DNA from: Sphingomonas liriopis
Lineage (GTDB): Bacteria; Pseudomonadota; Alphaproteobacteria; Sphingomonadales; Sphingomonadaceae
Direction: 5' to 3'
DNA length: 64,000 bases
Assembly: GCF_024211255.1 (NCBI RefSeq)
Contig: NZ_JAMLDY010000011.1
Location: forward strand, 57,833 to 121,832
A model generated the notes under the pieces. The model saw only the letters and a program-made list of their open reading frames with translations, did no database searches and was not told the origin of the DNA. This document shows, in pieces, positions 18,144 to 26,363 of this stretch; the first letter of the stretch is position 1, and each line of letters opens with the position of its first letter. The translations under genes and the position numbers were made by a program.

Positions 18144-19577
18144 ATGGCCAAACCGAAGCGTGACCTGACGTCCGGCCCGATCGGCCGCACGCTGCTGCTG
18201 TTCGCGCTCCCTACCCTGGGGTCGAGCGTGCTCCAGTCGATCAACGGGTCGATCAACGCGATCTGGATCGGGCAGCTGCTTGGCGAGCGCGCGCTGGCGG
18301 CGACGACCAATGCGGGGCTGGTCATGTTCCTGCTGATCTCGGCGGTGTTCGGGTTCGGGATGGCGGCGACGATCCTGATCGGGCAGGCGATGGGGCGGCG
18401 CGATATCGACGGGATGCGGCGGGTGTTCGGCACCGCGTTCGGCCTGTTCGGCGTCCTGTCGGTGCTGGTCGTCGTCGTCGGCTGGTTCGCGGCGCCCGCG
18501 ATCCTGACGACGCTGCGGACGCCCGCCGACGCCTATCCGCTGGCGCTCGCCTATCTGCGCGTCATCTTCGTCTCGATGCCGACGGGATTCCTGTCGGTGC
18601 TGTTGACGATGGCGCTGCGCGGCACCGGCGATTCGGTGACGCCGCTCAAGTTCATGGCGCTGGGGTCGCTAGTCGACGTGACGCTGAACCCGGTGCTGAT
18701 CCGTGGCATCGGGCCGATCCCCGCGCTGGGGATCGAGGGGTCGGCGCTCGCCACCTTCATCGCCAATACCGTGTCCTTCGCGGCGTTGCTCGCCTTCGTC
18801 TACCGGCGCGATCTGGTGGTGCGGCTGCGCGGCAGCGAGTGGCGCTATCTGATTCCCGACCGCACCCTGCTGGGCCCCATCATTGCCAAGGGGATTCCGA
18901 TGGGGCTGCAGATGCTGGTCGCGACCGGATCGGCGCTGGCGATGATCGGGCTGGTCAACGGCTATGGCACGACGACCACCGCCGCGTACGGCGCGGCGTC
19001 GCAGCTGTGGACCTATATCCAGATGCCGGCGATGTCGGTCGGCGCCGCGGTCAGCGCGATGGTCGCGCAGAATATCGGTGCCGGGCGCTGGGACCGGGTG
19101 GCGCGGATCACGCGGTCGGGGGTGATCCTGAACCTCGCGATGACCGCCGCGCTGATCGTGGTTCTCGCGCTGCTCGACCGTCTGGTGCTCGGGCTGTTTC
19201 TCGGCAGCGATGCCGGATCGATCGACCTTGCCGCGCATATCAACATCATCGGTTCGGCAAGCTTCCTGCTGTTCGGCGTGTCGATGGTGCTGTCGGCGAC
19301 GGTGCGCGCCAACGGTGCCGTCGTCGGCCCGCTGGTGATCCTCGCCATCGCGCTGTTTCCGATCCGGCTGGGCCTCGCCTATGCGCTGGAGCCCGGCTGG
19401 GGCGCGGATGCGATCTGGTGGAGTTTCCCTGCGGGGTCGGCGGCGTCGATGGTGATGACGATCGCTTATTATCGCGCCGGCGGCTGGCGCAAGGGGCGGC
19501 TGATCCCGGCGGTCCAGGGCGAGGAGCATGCCAAGGCGGATTCCGAACCGACCGGCAAGCAGATGCCAGTGGGGTAG
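18144..19577 (+). CDS. MATE family efflux transporter
   Basis: 477 residues with twelve hydrophobic segments and the two related halves of the MATE fold. It starts SGPIGRTLLLFALPTLGSSVLQSINGSINAIWIG, includes MALRGTGDSVTPL at the end of the first half, and MGLQMLVATGSALAMIGLVN at the start of the second. These pumps export cationic drugs or metabolites with sodium or proton antiport; substrate is unknown. AGGGGGA lies upstream of the ATG. Stands alone between two repeat blocks. Confidence 0.92.
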   Translation: MAKPKRDLTSGPIGRTLLLFALPTLGSSVLQSINGSINAIWIGQLLGERALAATTNAGLVMFLLISAVFGFGMAATILIGQAMGRRDIDGMRRVFGTAFGLFGVLSVLVVVVGWFAAPAILTTLRTPADAYPLALAYLRVIFVSMPTGFLSVLLTMALRGTGDSVTPLKFMALGSLVDVTLNPVLIRGIGPIPALGIEGSALATFIANTVSFAALLAFVYRRDLVVRLRGSEWRYLIPDRTLLGPIIAKGIPMGLQMLVATGSALAMIGLVNGYGTTTTAAYGAASQLWTYIQMPAMSVGAAVSAMVAQNIGAGRWDRVARITRSGVILNLAMTAALIVVLALLDRLVLGLFLGSDAGSIDLAAHINIIGSASFLLFGVSMVLSATVRANGAVVGPLVILAIALFPIRLGLAYALEPGWGADAIWWSFPAGSAASMVMTIAYYRAGGWRKGRLIPAVQGEEHAKADSEPTGKQMPVG

Positions 19578-19590
19578 ACCGCCCCTCGCA

Positions 19591-19656
19591 CCGTTCGCCC
19601 TGAGCCTGTCGAAGGGCATGGAGACTCAGGCCCTTCGACAGGCTCAGGGCGAACGG
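19591..19656. repeat. Perfect inverted repeat, family C copy 1
   Basis: A perfect 27-bp inverted repeat whose right arm contains CCTTCGACAGGCTCAGGG, with a 12-base loop. It lies between the stops of the convergent MATE and lipid kinase genes and could act as a bidirectional terminator, though no T-run follows. Confidence 0.85.
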
Positions 19657-19674
19657 CGGGATTTGCGTTTCCCG

Positions 19675-20562
19675 TCAGTTCGTCTCCGCCGGCACCATCA
19701 CCTCGATCACCCCCGCCGCGACCTTCGCGGTGACCGGGGTATGCGCCAGCACCTCGCCGTCGATCGAGATCGGCAGCGAGGGCTTGGTGTCGATCTTCAG
19801 CGACTTGCCCGAAAAGGCGATCGTATCCTGATGCCGCGAATCGTGGCCGAAGAAGCTCGCTGCCCAGTTCTTGGCGAGCGTCCGCTTGTAGCGGCCGGTC
19901 ACCGCCTGCACGACGATCTCGCCCGAATTGATCGACGCTTCGTCGACCAGCCAGGTGCCGCCATGATAGGGGCCGTTGGAGATGCGCACCTCGACGACGC
20001 GCATTCGCTTCACCTCATGGCCGTCGTCGACGGTAAGCATGAACGGCTTGAACCGCGCGAACTGATAGGTCGCCCAGCCGAGATAGCCGATCCGGCCGAG
20101 CAGTTTCTTTAGGCCATGCGGCACCGTTTCGGCGATCTGCGGACTGATCCCCATCGCCGCGCAATTGGCGAAATAGTCGCCGTCGATCATGCCGAGGTCG
20201 ATCCGCTTGGGCCGCCCGGTACGAATGACGTCGATCGCGCCCTCGATATCGAGCGGCAGCCCCAGCGTGCGCGCGAAGCTGTTCGCGGTGCCGAGCGGCA
20301 GCACCGCCAGCGTGATGCCCTTGCCGACGAGCAGGTCGACGAGGCCGCTGACCGTGCCGTCGCCGCCGCCGAGGATGACGAGGTCGGGCTTCCTGGCCAG
20401 CGCGCGTTCCACCGTCGCCTCAAGATCCTCGGGGTCCTCGACCGCATGCGCATCGACCGGGAAGGGCAGGCCGTCCATCGCCGCGCAGGCGCGCTTGAAC
20501 AGGGCCTGGCCCTTGCGGGACTTCGCATTGACGATCATCGCCGCCGATCGGAATTCAGGCAC
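19675..20562 (-). CDS. Diacylglycerol kinase family lipid kinase
   Basis: A DAGK-catalytic-domain protein of the YegS/DgkB/sphingosine-kinase-like group that phosphorylates a lipid hydroxyl. Visible motifs are MIVNAKSRKG, the nucleotide-binding loop LVILGGGDGTVSGL, LGTANSFARTLGLP, and the family C-terminal domain with a SIDGEVL motif. The exact substrate is unknown; in a sphingomonad, sphingoid bases or diacylglycerol are both possible. GTG at 20562 is preferred: GGGGGA lies about nine bases upstream (20572-20577 on this strand), while the frame before it has only TTG. 295 residues. Divergent from hemB. Confidence 0.88.
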   Translation of the reverse strand: MPEFRSAAMIVNAKSRKGQALFKRACAAMDGLPFPVDAHAVEDPEDLEATVERALARKPDLVILGGGDGTVSGLVDLLVGKGITLAVLPLGTANSFARTLGLPLDIEGAIDVIRTGRPKRIDLGMIDGDYFANCAAMGISPQIAETVPHGLKKLLGRIGYLGWATYQFARFKPFMLTVDDGHEVKRMRVVEVRISNGPYHGGTWLVDEASINSGEIVVQAVTGRYKRTLAKNWAASFFGHDSRHQDTIAFSGKSLKIDTKPSLPISIDGEVLAHTPVTAKVAAGVIEVMVPAETN

Positions 20563-20635
20563 GGACGTGTTCCCCCACAAGGATTACGCGAGCGTAACGC
20601 TTGCCGAGGGGCGCACGATCCCGCAAAGCCCGCGC

Positions 20636-21628
20636 ATGTCTGCATCCTTTCCCGCGCTGCGACTGCGCCGTACCCGGGCGAGCGGCTGGAGCCGCCGGCT
20701 CCACGCCGAAACCGTCCTCACCCCCGCCGACCTGATCTGGCCGTTGTTCGTGGTGGAGGGGCAGGGCGTCGAACAGCCGATCCCCAGCCTGCCCGGCGTC
20801 TCGCGCTGGTCGGTCGACGGCATCGTCGCGCGGGCGAAGCAGGCACGCGACCTCGGCATCCCGTGCATCGCGCTGTTCCCCAACACGCCGCCGCAGCTCA
20901 AGACCGACGACGGGCGCGAGGCGCTCAATCCCGACAATTTGATGTGCCGGGCGACGCGCGCGATCAAGGATGCGGTGCCGGAGGTCGGCGTGCTGACCGA
21001 CGTCGCGCTCGATCCCTATACGACGCACGGCCACGACGGGCTGGTCGATGCGGCGGGCTATGTCGTCAACGACACGACCGCCGATCTGCTGATCCATCAG
21101 GCGGTCAACCAGGCGCGCGCCGGCGCCGACATCATCGCGCCGTCCGACATGATGGACGGGCGCATCGGCCTGATCCGCGCGGCGTTGGAGGGCGAGGGCG
21201 CCCACAACGTCCAGATCATGAGCTATGCCGCCAAATATGCCAGCGGCTTCTACGGCCCGTTCCGCGACGCGGTCGGCAGCCGCGGCCTGCTGAAGGGCGA
21301 CAAGAAGACGTACCAGATGGATTCGGCCAACGCCGAGGAAGCGCTGCGCGAGGTCGCGCTCGACCTCGCCGAGGGCGCCGACAGCGTGATGGTGAAGCCG
21401 GGGCTGCCCTATCTCGACATCGTCGTGCGGGTGAAGCAGCGGTTCGAGGTGCCGGTCTTCGCGTACCAGGTGTCGGGCGAATATGCGATGATCGAGGCGT
21501 CGGTCGCGGCCGGCGCGGGCGAACGCGATGCGCTGGTGCTGGAAACGCTGATGGCGTTCAAGCGCGCTGGCTGCGCGGGTGTGCTGACCTATCACGCGGC
21601 GCATGCAGCGCGGCTGCTCCATGGTTGA
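20636..21628 (+). CDS. hemB: Delta-aminolevulinic acid dehydratase (porphobilinogen synthase)
   Basis: Condenses two 5-aminolevulinate molecules to porphobilinogen in heme synthesis. Catalytic lysines are K200 (SYAAKYASGFYGPFR) and K254 (VMVKPGLPYL). The metal region reads DVALDPYTTHGHDG, with aspartates and alanine in place of the cysteines of zinc enzymes, so it should be the magnesium-type enzyme seen in many alphaproteobacteria and Pseudomonas. 330 residues; ATG 20636. The next gene overlaps its end by eight bases. Confidence 0.96.
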   Translation: MSASFPALRLRRTRASGWSRRLHAETVLTPADLIWPLFVVEGQGVEQPIPSLPGVSRWSVDGIVARAKQARDLGIPCIALFPNTPPQLKTDDGREALNPDNLMCRATRAIKDAVPEVGVLTDVALDPYTTHGHDGLVDAAGYVVNDTTADLLIHQAVNQARAGADIIAPSDMMDGRIGLIRAALEGEGAHNVQIMSYAAKYASGFYGPFRDAVGSRGLLKGDKKTYQMDSANAEEALREVALDLAEGADSVMVKPGLPYLDIVVRVKQRFEVPVFAYQVSGEYAMIEASVAAGAGERDALVLETLMAFKRAGCAGVLTYHAAHAARLLHG

Positions 21629-23825
21629 GGCCGGGATCGGCCGGGCTGCGCGGATCACCTTCGTCGCGACGATCCTCGCCGGATCGTTCCTGCTGTTCCT
21701 CGTCCAGCCGATGGTCGCGCGGATGGCCTTGCCGCGGCTGGGTGGCGCGCCGGCGGTGTGGAATTCGGCGATGCTCGTCTACCAGACGCTGCTGCTCGCC
21801 GGCTACGCCTACGCCCATGCGCTGGGGCGGATCAGGCCGCTGTATCAGGCGGTCGTGCATCTGGGCGTATTGCTCGCTGCAGCGGCGTGGCTGCCGATCG
21901 GGCTGTCGCTGGCCGCCGGTCCGGCGAACGTCACGCCCGCGCTGTGGGTGCCGTGGCTGCTCGGTGCGTCGATCGGGCCGCTGTTCTTCGCCGTCTCCGC
22001 GCAGGCGCCGCTGGTGCAACGCTGGTTCAGCATCGCGAGCCGGGGCAGCGATCCCTACGCGCTCTACGCCGCCTCCAACCTCGGCAGCTTCGGCGGGCTG
22101 ATCGCCTATCCGTTGCTGGTCGAACCGCTGCTGGCGCTCAGGGCGCAGAGCTGGATGTGGACCGGCGGCTATGTGCTGCTGATCCTGCTCGTCCTTGCCT
22201 GCACGCTGCGGCTGCCGCGTGCCGCGACCGGCGAGACGGCGCGGCCGACAAGCGCGCCCGCGACACGTCGCCGGGTGCTGCACTGGATCGCGCTGGCACT
22301 GGTGCCGTCGGGGCTGATGCTCGCGACCTCGACCTATATCACCACCGATATCGTCGCGATGCCGCTGCTCTGGGTGCTGCCACTCGGGCTGTACCTGCTC
22401 AGCTTCACGATCGCCTTCGCGGCCGATCGCAGCGTTGCCGACCTGCTGACCCGGATCGCGCCGATCACCATCCTGATGTTCGGCGGCGTGATGATCGGGG
22501 GCTTCAACGAATCGCCGCTGGTCAACCTCGCCATCGCGCTGACGCTCTTGTTCATGGTCTCGGTCGCGCTGCATTCGCAGATGTACCGTCTGCGGCCCGA
22601 GCCCGACCGGCTGACCGGCTTCTACCTGGCGATGGCGTTCGGCGGAGCACTGGGCGGAGTGTTCGCCGCGCTGGTCGCGCCGGTGGTGTTCGACTGGACC
22701 TACGAATATCCCATCCTGATCTTCGCCGCCGGGCTGCTGGTGCCGCAGGTGTTCCTGACCGCGCGCATCCGTGGATTGTGGGTCACGCCCGCCAAGCGGC
22801 GCATCGCCTATGCCGTGGTCGTCGCCGTGCTGCTGGTGCTCGCCGGCCTCACCTTCCGCGGGCCGACGGCGCTGTTCGGCGAGGGGCATCAGGGCCTCAC
22901 CTTCATCGGCATCGCCGCGATCGGCATCGCCGCAGTCGGCGCGCGGCCGGCCTATGCGATCATCCTCGCCGCGACGCTGGTGATGTTCGGCGGCTGGCGC
23001 GCGGTCGAGCTGTCGCTGGAGCATGGCGCGCGGACGCGTAGCTATTTCGGCGTCTATACGGTGCGCGACGGACGCGGCGTGCGTGAGCTCGACCATGGCA
23101 CCACCGTCCATGGCATCCAGTTCACCGGCAGCCCGGTGCTCGAGCGGCTGCCGACGACCTATTACGCCCCGCCATCGGGGATCGGCCGCGCGATGGGGGC
23201 GCTCGACCGACTGTATGGACCGCAGGCGCGGGTCGGCGTCGTCGGCCTCGGCACGGGCACGCTCGCCTGCTACGCGCAGCCGCGCCAGCGCTGGCGTTTC
23301 TACGAGATCGATCCGGCGGTGATCCGCATCGCGCGCGACACCGGCCAGTTCACCTATCTGAAGAACTGCCTGCCCGATCCGGCGATCCGCGTCGGCGATG
23401 CGCGGCTCAGTCTGGAGCGCGAAGCGTCAGCGGGTCTCGACCTGCTCGCACTCGATGCCTTTTCGTCCGACGCGATCCCGATGCACCTGATGACGCGCGA
23501 GGCGTTCGCGACCTATGCGCGCGTGCTGCAGCCCAAGGGGTTGCTGATGGTCCATATCTCCAACCGCTTCCTCGACCTCGAACCCGTGGTCGCGGCGGTG
23601 GCGCGCGATGGCGGCTGGCACGCGGCGAAACTCTATTACCAGCCGCCCAAATATACCGCGATCGCATCGGCCAGCCAGTGGATCGCGCTGTCGCGCGACC
23701 GCGCGACGCTCGCTGCGCTGGCGAAGGACAATGGCGACTGGACGCCGCTGACCCCGCGCGCGGGACTCGCGGCATGGACCGACGATTATTCGACGATCCT
23801 GCCGCTGCTGAAGTGGAAGCGCTAG
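21621..23825 (+). CDS. Fused MFS-like/spermidine synthase-like protein
   Basis: Two-part protein of about 734 residues. The first 470 residues carry about fourteen hydrophobic segments (FLLFLVQPMVARMALPRLGG is a typical start for this family). The C-terminal 260 residues are a Rossmann-fold aminopropyltransferase-like domain: VGVVGLGTGTLACYAQP for nucleotide binding, RFYEIDPAVIRIA, then LDLLALDAFSSDAIPMHLMT. Such fusions are widespread but uncharacterised; polyamine synthesis coupled to transport is a guess. ATG 21621 overlaps hemB by eight bases; ATG 21603 would add six residues. Ends on a CTAG shared with the converging lipoprotein gene. Confidence 0.88.
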   Translation: MVEAGIGRAARITFVATILAGSFLLFLVQPMVARMALPRLGGAPAVWNSAMLVYQTLLLAGYAYAHALGRIRPLYQAVVHLGVLLAAAAWLPIGLSLAAGPANVTPALWVPWLLGASIGPLFFAVSAQAPLVQRWFSIASRGSDPYALYAASNLGSFGGLIAYPLLVEPLLALRAQSWMWTGGYVLLILLVLACTLRLPRAATGETARPTSAPATRRRVLHWIALALVPSGLMLATSTYITTDIVAMPLLWVLPLGLYLLSFTIAFAADRSVADLLTRIAPITILMFGGVMIGGFNESPLVNLAIALTLLFMVSVALHSQMYRLRPEPDRLTGFYLAMAFGGALGGVFAALVAPVVFDWTYEYPILIFAAGLLVPQVFLTARIRGLWVTPAKRRIAYAVVVAVLLVLAGLTFRGPTALFGEGHQGLTFIGIAAIGIAAVGARPAYAIILAATLVMFGGWRAVELSLEHGARTRSYFGVYTVRDGRGVRELDHGTTVHGIQFTGSPVLERLPTTYYAPPSGIGRAMGALDRLYGPQARVGVVGLGTGTLACYAQPRQRWRFYEIDPAVIRIARDTGQFTYLKNCLPDPAIRVGDARLSLEREASAGLDLLALDAFSSDAIPMHLMTREAFATYARVLQPKGLLMVHISNRFLDLEPVVAAVARDGGWHAAKLYYQPPKYTAIASASQWIALSRDRATLAALAKDNGDWTPLTPRAGLAAWTDDYSTILPLLKWKR

Positions 23826-24319
23826 GCGGCGGGTAGCGCCGCTTGCAGCCGGTCGATCGTCGCGCTCTGTCGCTGATTCTCGGCCGAGGCGCGCTCGCGC
23901 AGGGTGGCGAGGCCGGGATAGGCGGGGGCCAGCGCGGCGGCGCGGTCGCTGGCAATCTGATCGATATCGGTGAGCAGCGACGAGGTCTGCGCGCGCCAGT
24001 CGTCGAGCTGGGCGAGCGCGGTCTGCGCCTCCAGCCACGCATCGCTGCCGACCGCCTGGCCGCGCGCACGCCGTGCCGCGGCCTCCGCCTTTGCGGCATC
24101 GGTGGTTGCGCCCTTGGCGAGCGCGTCGAGCGAACGACCCAGCTGGGCGATGCGCGCGTCGAGCGCCGGATCGGGCTTGGCCTCGACCACCGCCACCTCG
24201 GGCTCCGCGAACCCCAGTTTCTCCACCGCGCGCGGCGAGAGCGACGGATAGACCGTATCGTCCCGCGTACAGGCCGGCAGCGCGAGGGCGAGGAGGACGA
24301 GCGCGGGGGCGGTTTTCAT
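23822..24319 (-). CDS. Putative lipoprotein with coiled coil
   Basis: 165 residues. The signal sequence KTAPALVLLALALPAC ends in a lipobox-like LPAC (proline at -2 is unusual), so Cys17 may be lipidated. The mature protein is alanine-rich and helical with heptad-like patterns (LDARIAQLGRSLDALAKG, LRERASAENQRQSATIDRLQAAL), probably a coiled coil in the periplasm. I do not recognise a family. The ATG at 24319 is the one that gives the signal peptide. Converges on the fused MFS/spermidine synthase gene, with stops on the same CTAG. Confidence 0.7.
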   Translation of the reverse strand: MKTAPALVLLALALPACTRDDTVYPSLSPRAVEKLGFAEPEVAVVEAKPDPALDARIAQLGRSLDALAKGATTDAAKAEAAARRARGQAVGSDAWLEAQTALAQLDDWRAQTSSLLTDIDQIASDRAAALAPAYPGLATLRERASAENQRQSATIDRLQAALPAA

Positions 24320-24360
24320 GGCCCTGGCTGTATGCGCCCCAAGAAAATGGCGCAACGCAC

Positions 24361-24388
24361 TTGCGCGCCCGCGCCCGTCTGCTATCAG
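24361..24388 (+). promoter_or_regulatory. Possible promoter of tRNA-Arg
   Basis: TTGCGC and TATCAG spaced by 16 bases, 14 bases before the mature tRNA. Both hexamers are partial matches only. Confidence 0.35.
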
Positions 24389-24402
24389 CGCGCCTCCTGA
24401 GT

Positions 24403-24479
24403 GCACCCATAGCTCAGCTGGATAGAGCATCAGACTACGAATCTGAGGGTCGGGCGTTCGAATCGCTCTGGGTGCACCA
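24403..24479 (+). tRNA. tRNA-Arg (ACG)
   Basis: Acceptor arms GCACCCA and TGGGTGC, D-arm AGCTCAGCTGGATAGAGC, anticodon loop CTACGAA (anticodon ACG, expected to be read as ICG after deamination), discriminator A and encoded CCA. 77 bases. Confidence 0.96.
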
Positions 24480-24486
24480 GGATTTT

Positions 24487-24519
24487 CCCCCGTTCAGGCC
24501 ACTGGTCTGGCGGGGGTTT
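24487..24519 (+). terminator. Rho-independent terminator after tRNA-Arg
   Basis: Stem CCCCCG / CGGGGG enclosing a second stem CAGGCC / GGTCTG (one G-T pair), followed by TTT and a T-rich stretch, starting eight bases after the tRNA. Confidence 0.6.
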
Positions 24520-24584
24520 CCGTTTCTGGGCCACGGTCGTCGCCGCGGGGGTGCCATCGTCGCCCTTAGCCGTTAGGGCGGGGC

Positions 24585-25601
24585 ATGATCCGGCGTTTCC
24601 TGTCGTTTTTCGAACCGTTCATCCTGATGCTGCTCGGCACGGTGTTGCTGGCGAGCGTCTTGCCCGCCCGCGGCATGTGGGGGAGAATCGCGAGCGATGC
24701 CGCCGATGTCGGGATCGTGCTGCTGTTCTTCCTCCACGGCGCCAAATTGTCGCGCGACGCGATCTGGGAGGGGGCGCGCAACTGGCGGCTGCATCTGGCG
24801 GTCGTCGCGACCACCTTCGTCGTCTTTCCGTTGCTGGGGCTGGCGTTCGCCAACGTACCGGGGCTGGTCGGGCCGGTCGCGGCGGGGATGGTGTTCCTCA
24901 CCCTGCTGCCCTCGACGGTGCAGTCGTCGATCGCCTTTACCGCGATCGCGCGCGGCAACGTCGCCGCGGCGGTGTGCAGCGCGTCCTTCTCCAACCTGAT
25001 CGGCATCGTGCTGACCCCGGCGCTGGTCGCGGTCACGATGAGCGGCATGGGGAGCGGCATCGGCGGGCAGGGGAGCGGCATCTCGCTGGCGGCTGTCGAA
25101 TCGATCGTGTTGCAATTGCTGGTGCCGTTCGTCGCCGGGCATCTGTTGCGGCCATGGGTCGGTGGCGTCATCGCGCGGCACAAGGGGCTGCTCGGCATCG
25201 TCGATCGGGGATCGATCCTGCTCGTCGTCTATACCGCCTTCGGTGCCGCGGTGGTCGAGGGGCTGTGGAGCCGCGTGTCGGGCGCCGACCTCGCGCTGAT
25301 CGGCGGGCTGTGCGCCGCGTTGCTGGGGATCGTGCTGCTGTTCACCTGGCTCGCGGGCCGGATGCTCGGCTTCTCGCGCGAGGACCGGATCGTGCTGCTG
25401 TTCTGCGGGTCGAAGAAGAGCCTCGCCTCGGGCGTGCCGATGGCGGGCGTGCTGTTTCCGGCAGCGCAAGTGGGCGCGGTGCTGCTGCCGGTGATGCTGT
25501 TTCACCAGATCCAGCTTATCGCCTGCGCGATCATCGCGCGCCGCTACGCCGATGCGGCGAGTGTCGCGGAGGGGAAGGCGGAAGCGGCTGCCGTCATCTA
25601 G
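24585..25601 (+). CDS. SBF-like (bile acid:sodium symporter-type) transporter
   Basis: 338 residues, about ten hydrophobic segments. The start FFEPFILMLLGTVLLASVLPARG, the motif FLHGAKLSRDAI, the unwound helix region LTLLPSTVQSSIAFTAIARGN and the late GSKKSLASGVPMA are characteristic of the YfeH-like SBF subfamily (PF13593), an inner-membrane carrier related to BASS transporters. The substrate is unknown; it is not implied to be bile acid. AGGGCGGGG lies just upstream of the ATG. Converges with cysQ. Confidence 0.9.
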   Translation: MIRRFLSFFEPFILMLLGTVLLASVLPARGMWGRIASDAADVGIVLLFFLHGAKLSRDAIWEGARNWRLHLAVVATTFVVFPLLGLAFANVPGLVGPVAAGMVFLTLLPSTVQSSIAFTAIARGNVAAAVCSASFSNLIGIVLTPALVAVTMSGMGSGIGGQGSGISLAAVESIVLQLLVPFVAGHLLRPWVGGVIARHKGLLGIVDRGSILLVVYTAFGAAVVEGLWSRVSGADLALIGGLCAALLGIVLLFTWLAGRMLGFSREDRIVLLFCGSKKSLASGVPMAGVLFPAAQVGAVLLPVMLFHQIQLIACAIIARRYADAASVAEGKAEAAAVI

Positions 25602-25628
25602 TCCCCCGCCACGCACGGACGGGATGGG

Positions 25629-26363
25629 TCACCGAACCGCCGCCACCGCCGCCAGCACCTGTTCCGCCAGTTCCGGCCGACAGATCAGCAAATCCGGCAG
25701 CAACGGATTGGCGCAATTGTAGACCAGCGGACTGCCGTCGATCCGCGACGCGTGCAGCCCCGCCGCCAGCGCCACCGCGGCGGGCGCGCAATTGTCCCAT
25801 TCGTACTGGCCGCCGTCGTGGAGGTAGATGTCGGCGCGGCCATCGACCACCGCCATCGCCTTCACACCTGCTGAGCCCATGCCGACCCGTGTCGTTTCCA
25901 GCAACGTGCCGACCCGCTCGACCATGTCGGTCGCGCGCGTGCGGCTGACCACCATCCGCGGCGGCAGACCGCAGACGCGCGTCCGCGCACACGCCTCCGC
26001 GGTGGTGTAGATACGCCCCGTCGTCGGCACCGCCACCGCGCCCACCGTCGGCCGGCCGCCGATGGCGAGGCCGATATGCACCGCCCAATCGTCCAGCCCC
26101 TCGGCATAGTCGCGCGTGCCGTCGAGCGGATCGACGATCCACACCCGCTCGGCCGCGCAGCGCGCGCGGTCGTCGAGCGACTCTTCGGACAGGATGAAGT
26201 CGTCGGGCCGCGCCGCGCGCAGCCGCTCGAGGATCAGCGCATTGGCCTGGGCATCGCCGGCGTCGCCCAGCGCCTTGCCGGTCGCCGCGCTCGAATCGCG
26301 GATCGCGAGCAGCAATGCGCCCGCCTCCTCGGCAACGCTACGGGCGAGATCGACGTCGTTCAC
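25629..26363 (-). CDS. cysQ: 3'(2'),5'-bisphosphate nucleotidase
   Basis: Inositol-monophosphatase-fold phosphatase that removes the 3'-phosphate of PAP or PAPS, recycling the by-product of sulfate assimilation. Metal and substrate motifs are [27 protein letters not shown] and [14 protein letters not shown]. 244 residues. The start is GTG at 26363, overlapping the cysNC stop as GTGA, so it is coupled to cysNC. Context (cysD-cysNC-cysQ) supports CysQ over a general inositol monophosphatase. Confidence 0.93.
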   Translation of the reverse strand: MNDVDLARSVAEEAGALLLAIRDSSAATGKALGDAGDAQANALILERLRAARPDDFILSEESLDDRARCAAERVWIVDPLDGTRDYAEGLDDWAVHIGLAIGGRPTVGAVAVPTTGRIYTTAEACARTRVCGLPPRMVVSRTRATDMVERVGTLLETTRVGMGSAGVKAMAVVDGRADIYLHDGGQYEWDNCAPAAVALAAGLHASRIDGSPLVYNCANPLLPDLLICRPELAEQVLAAVAAVR

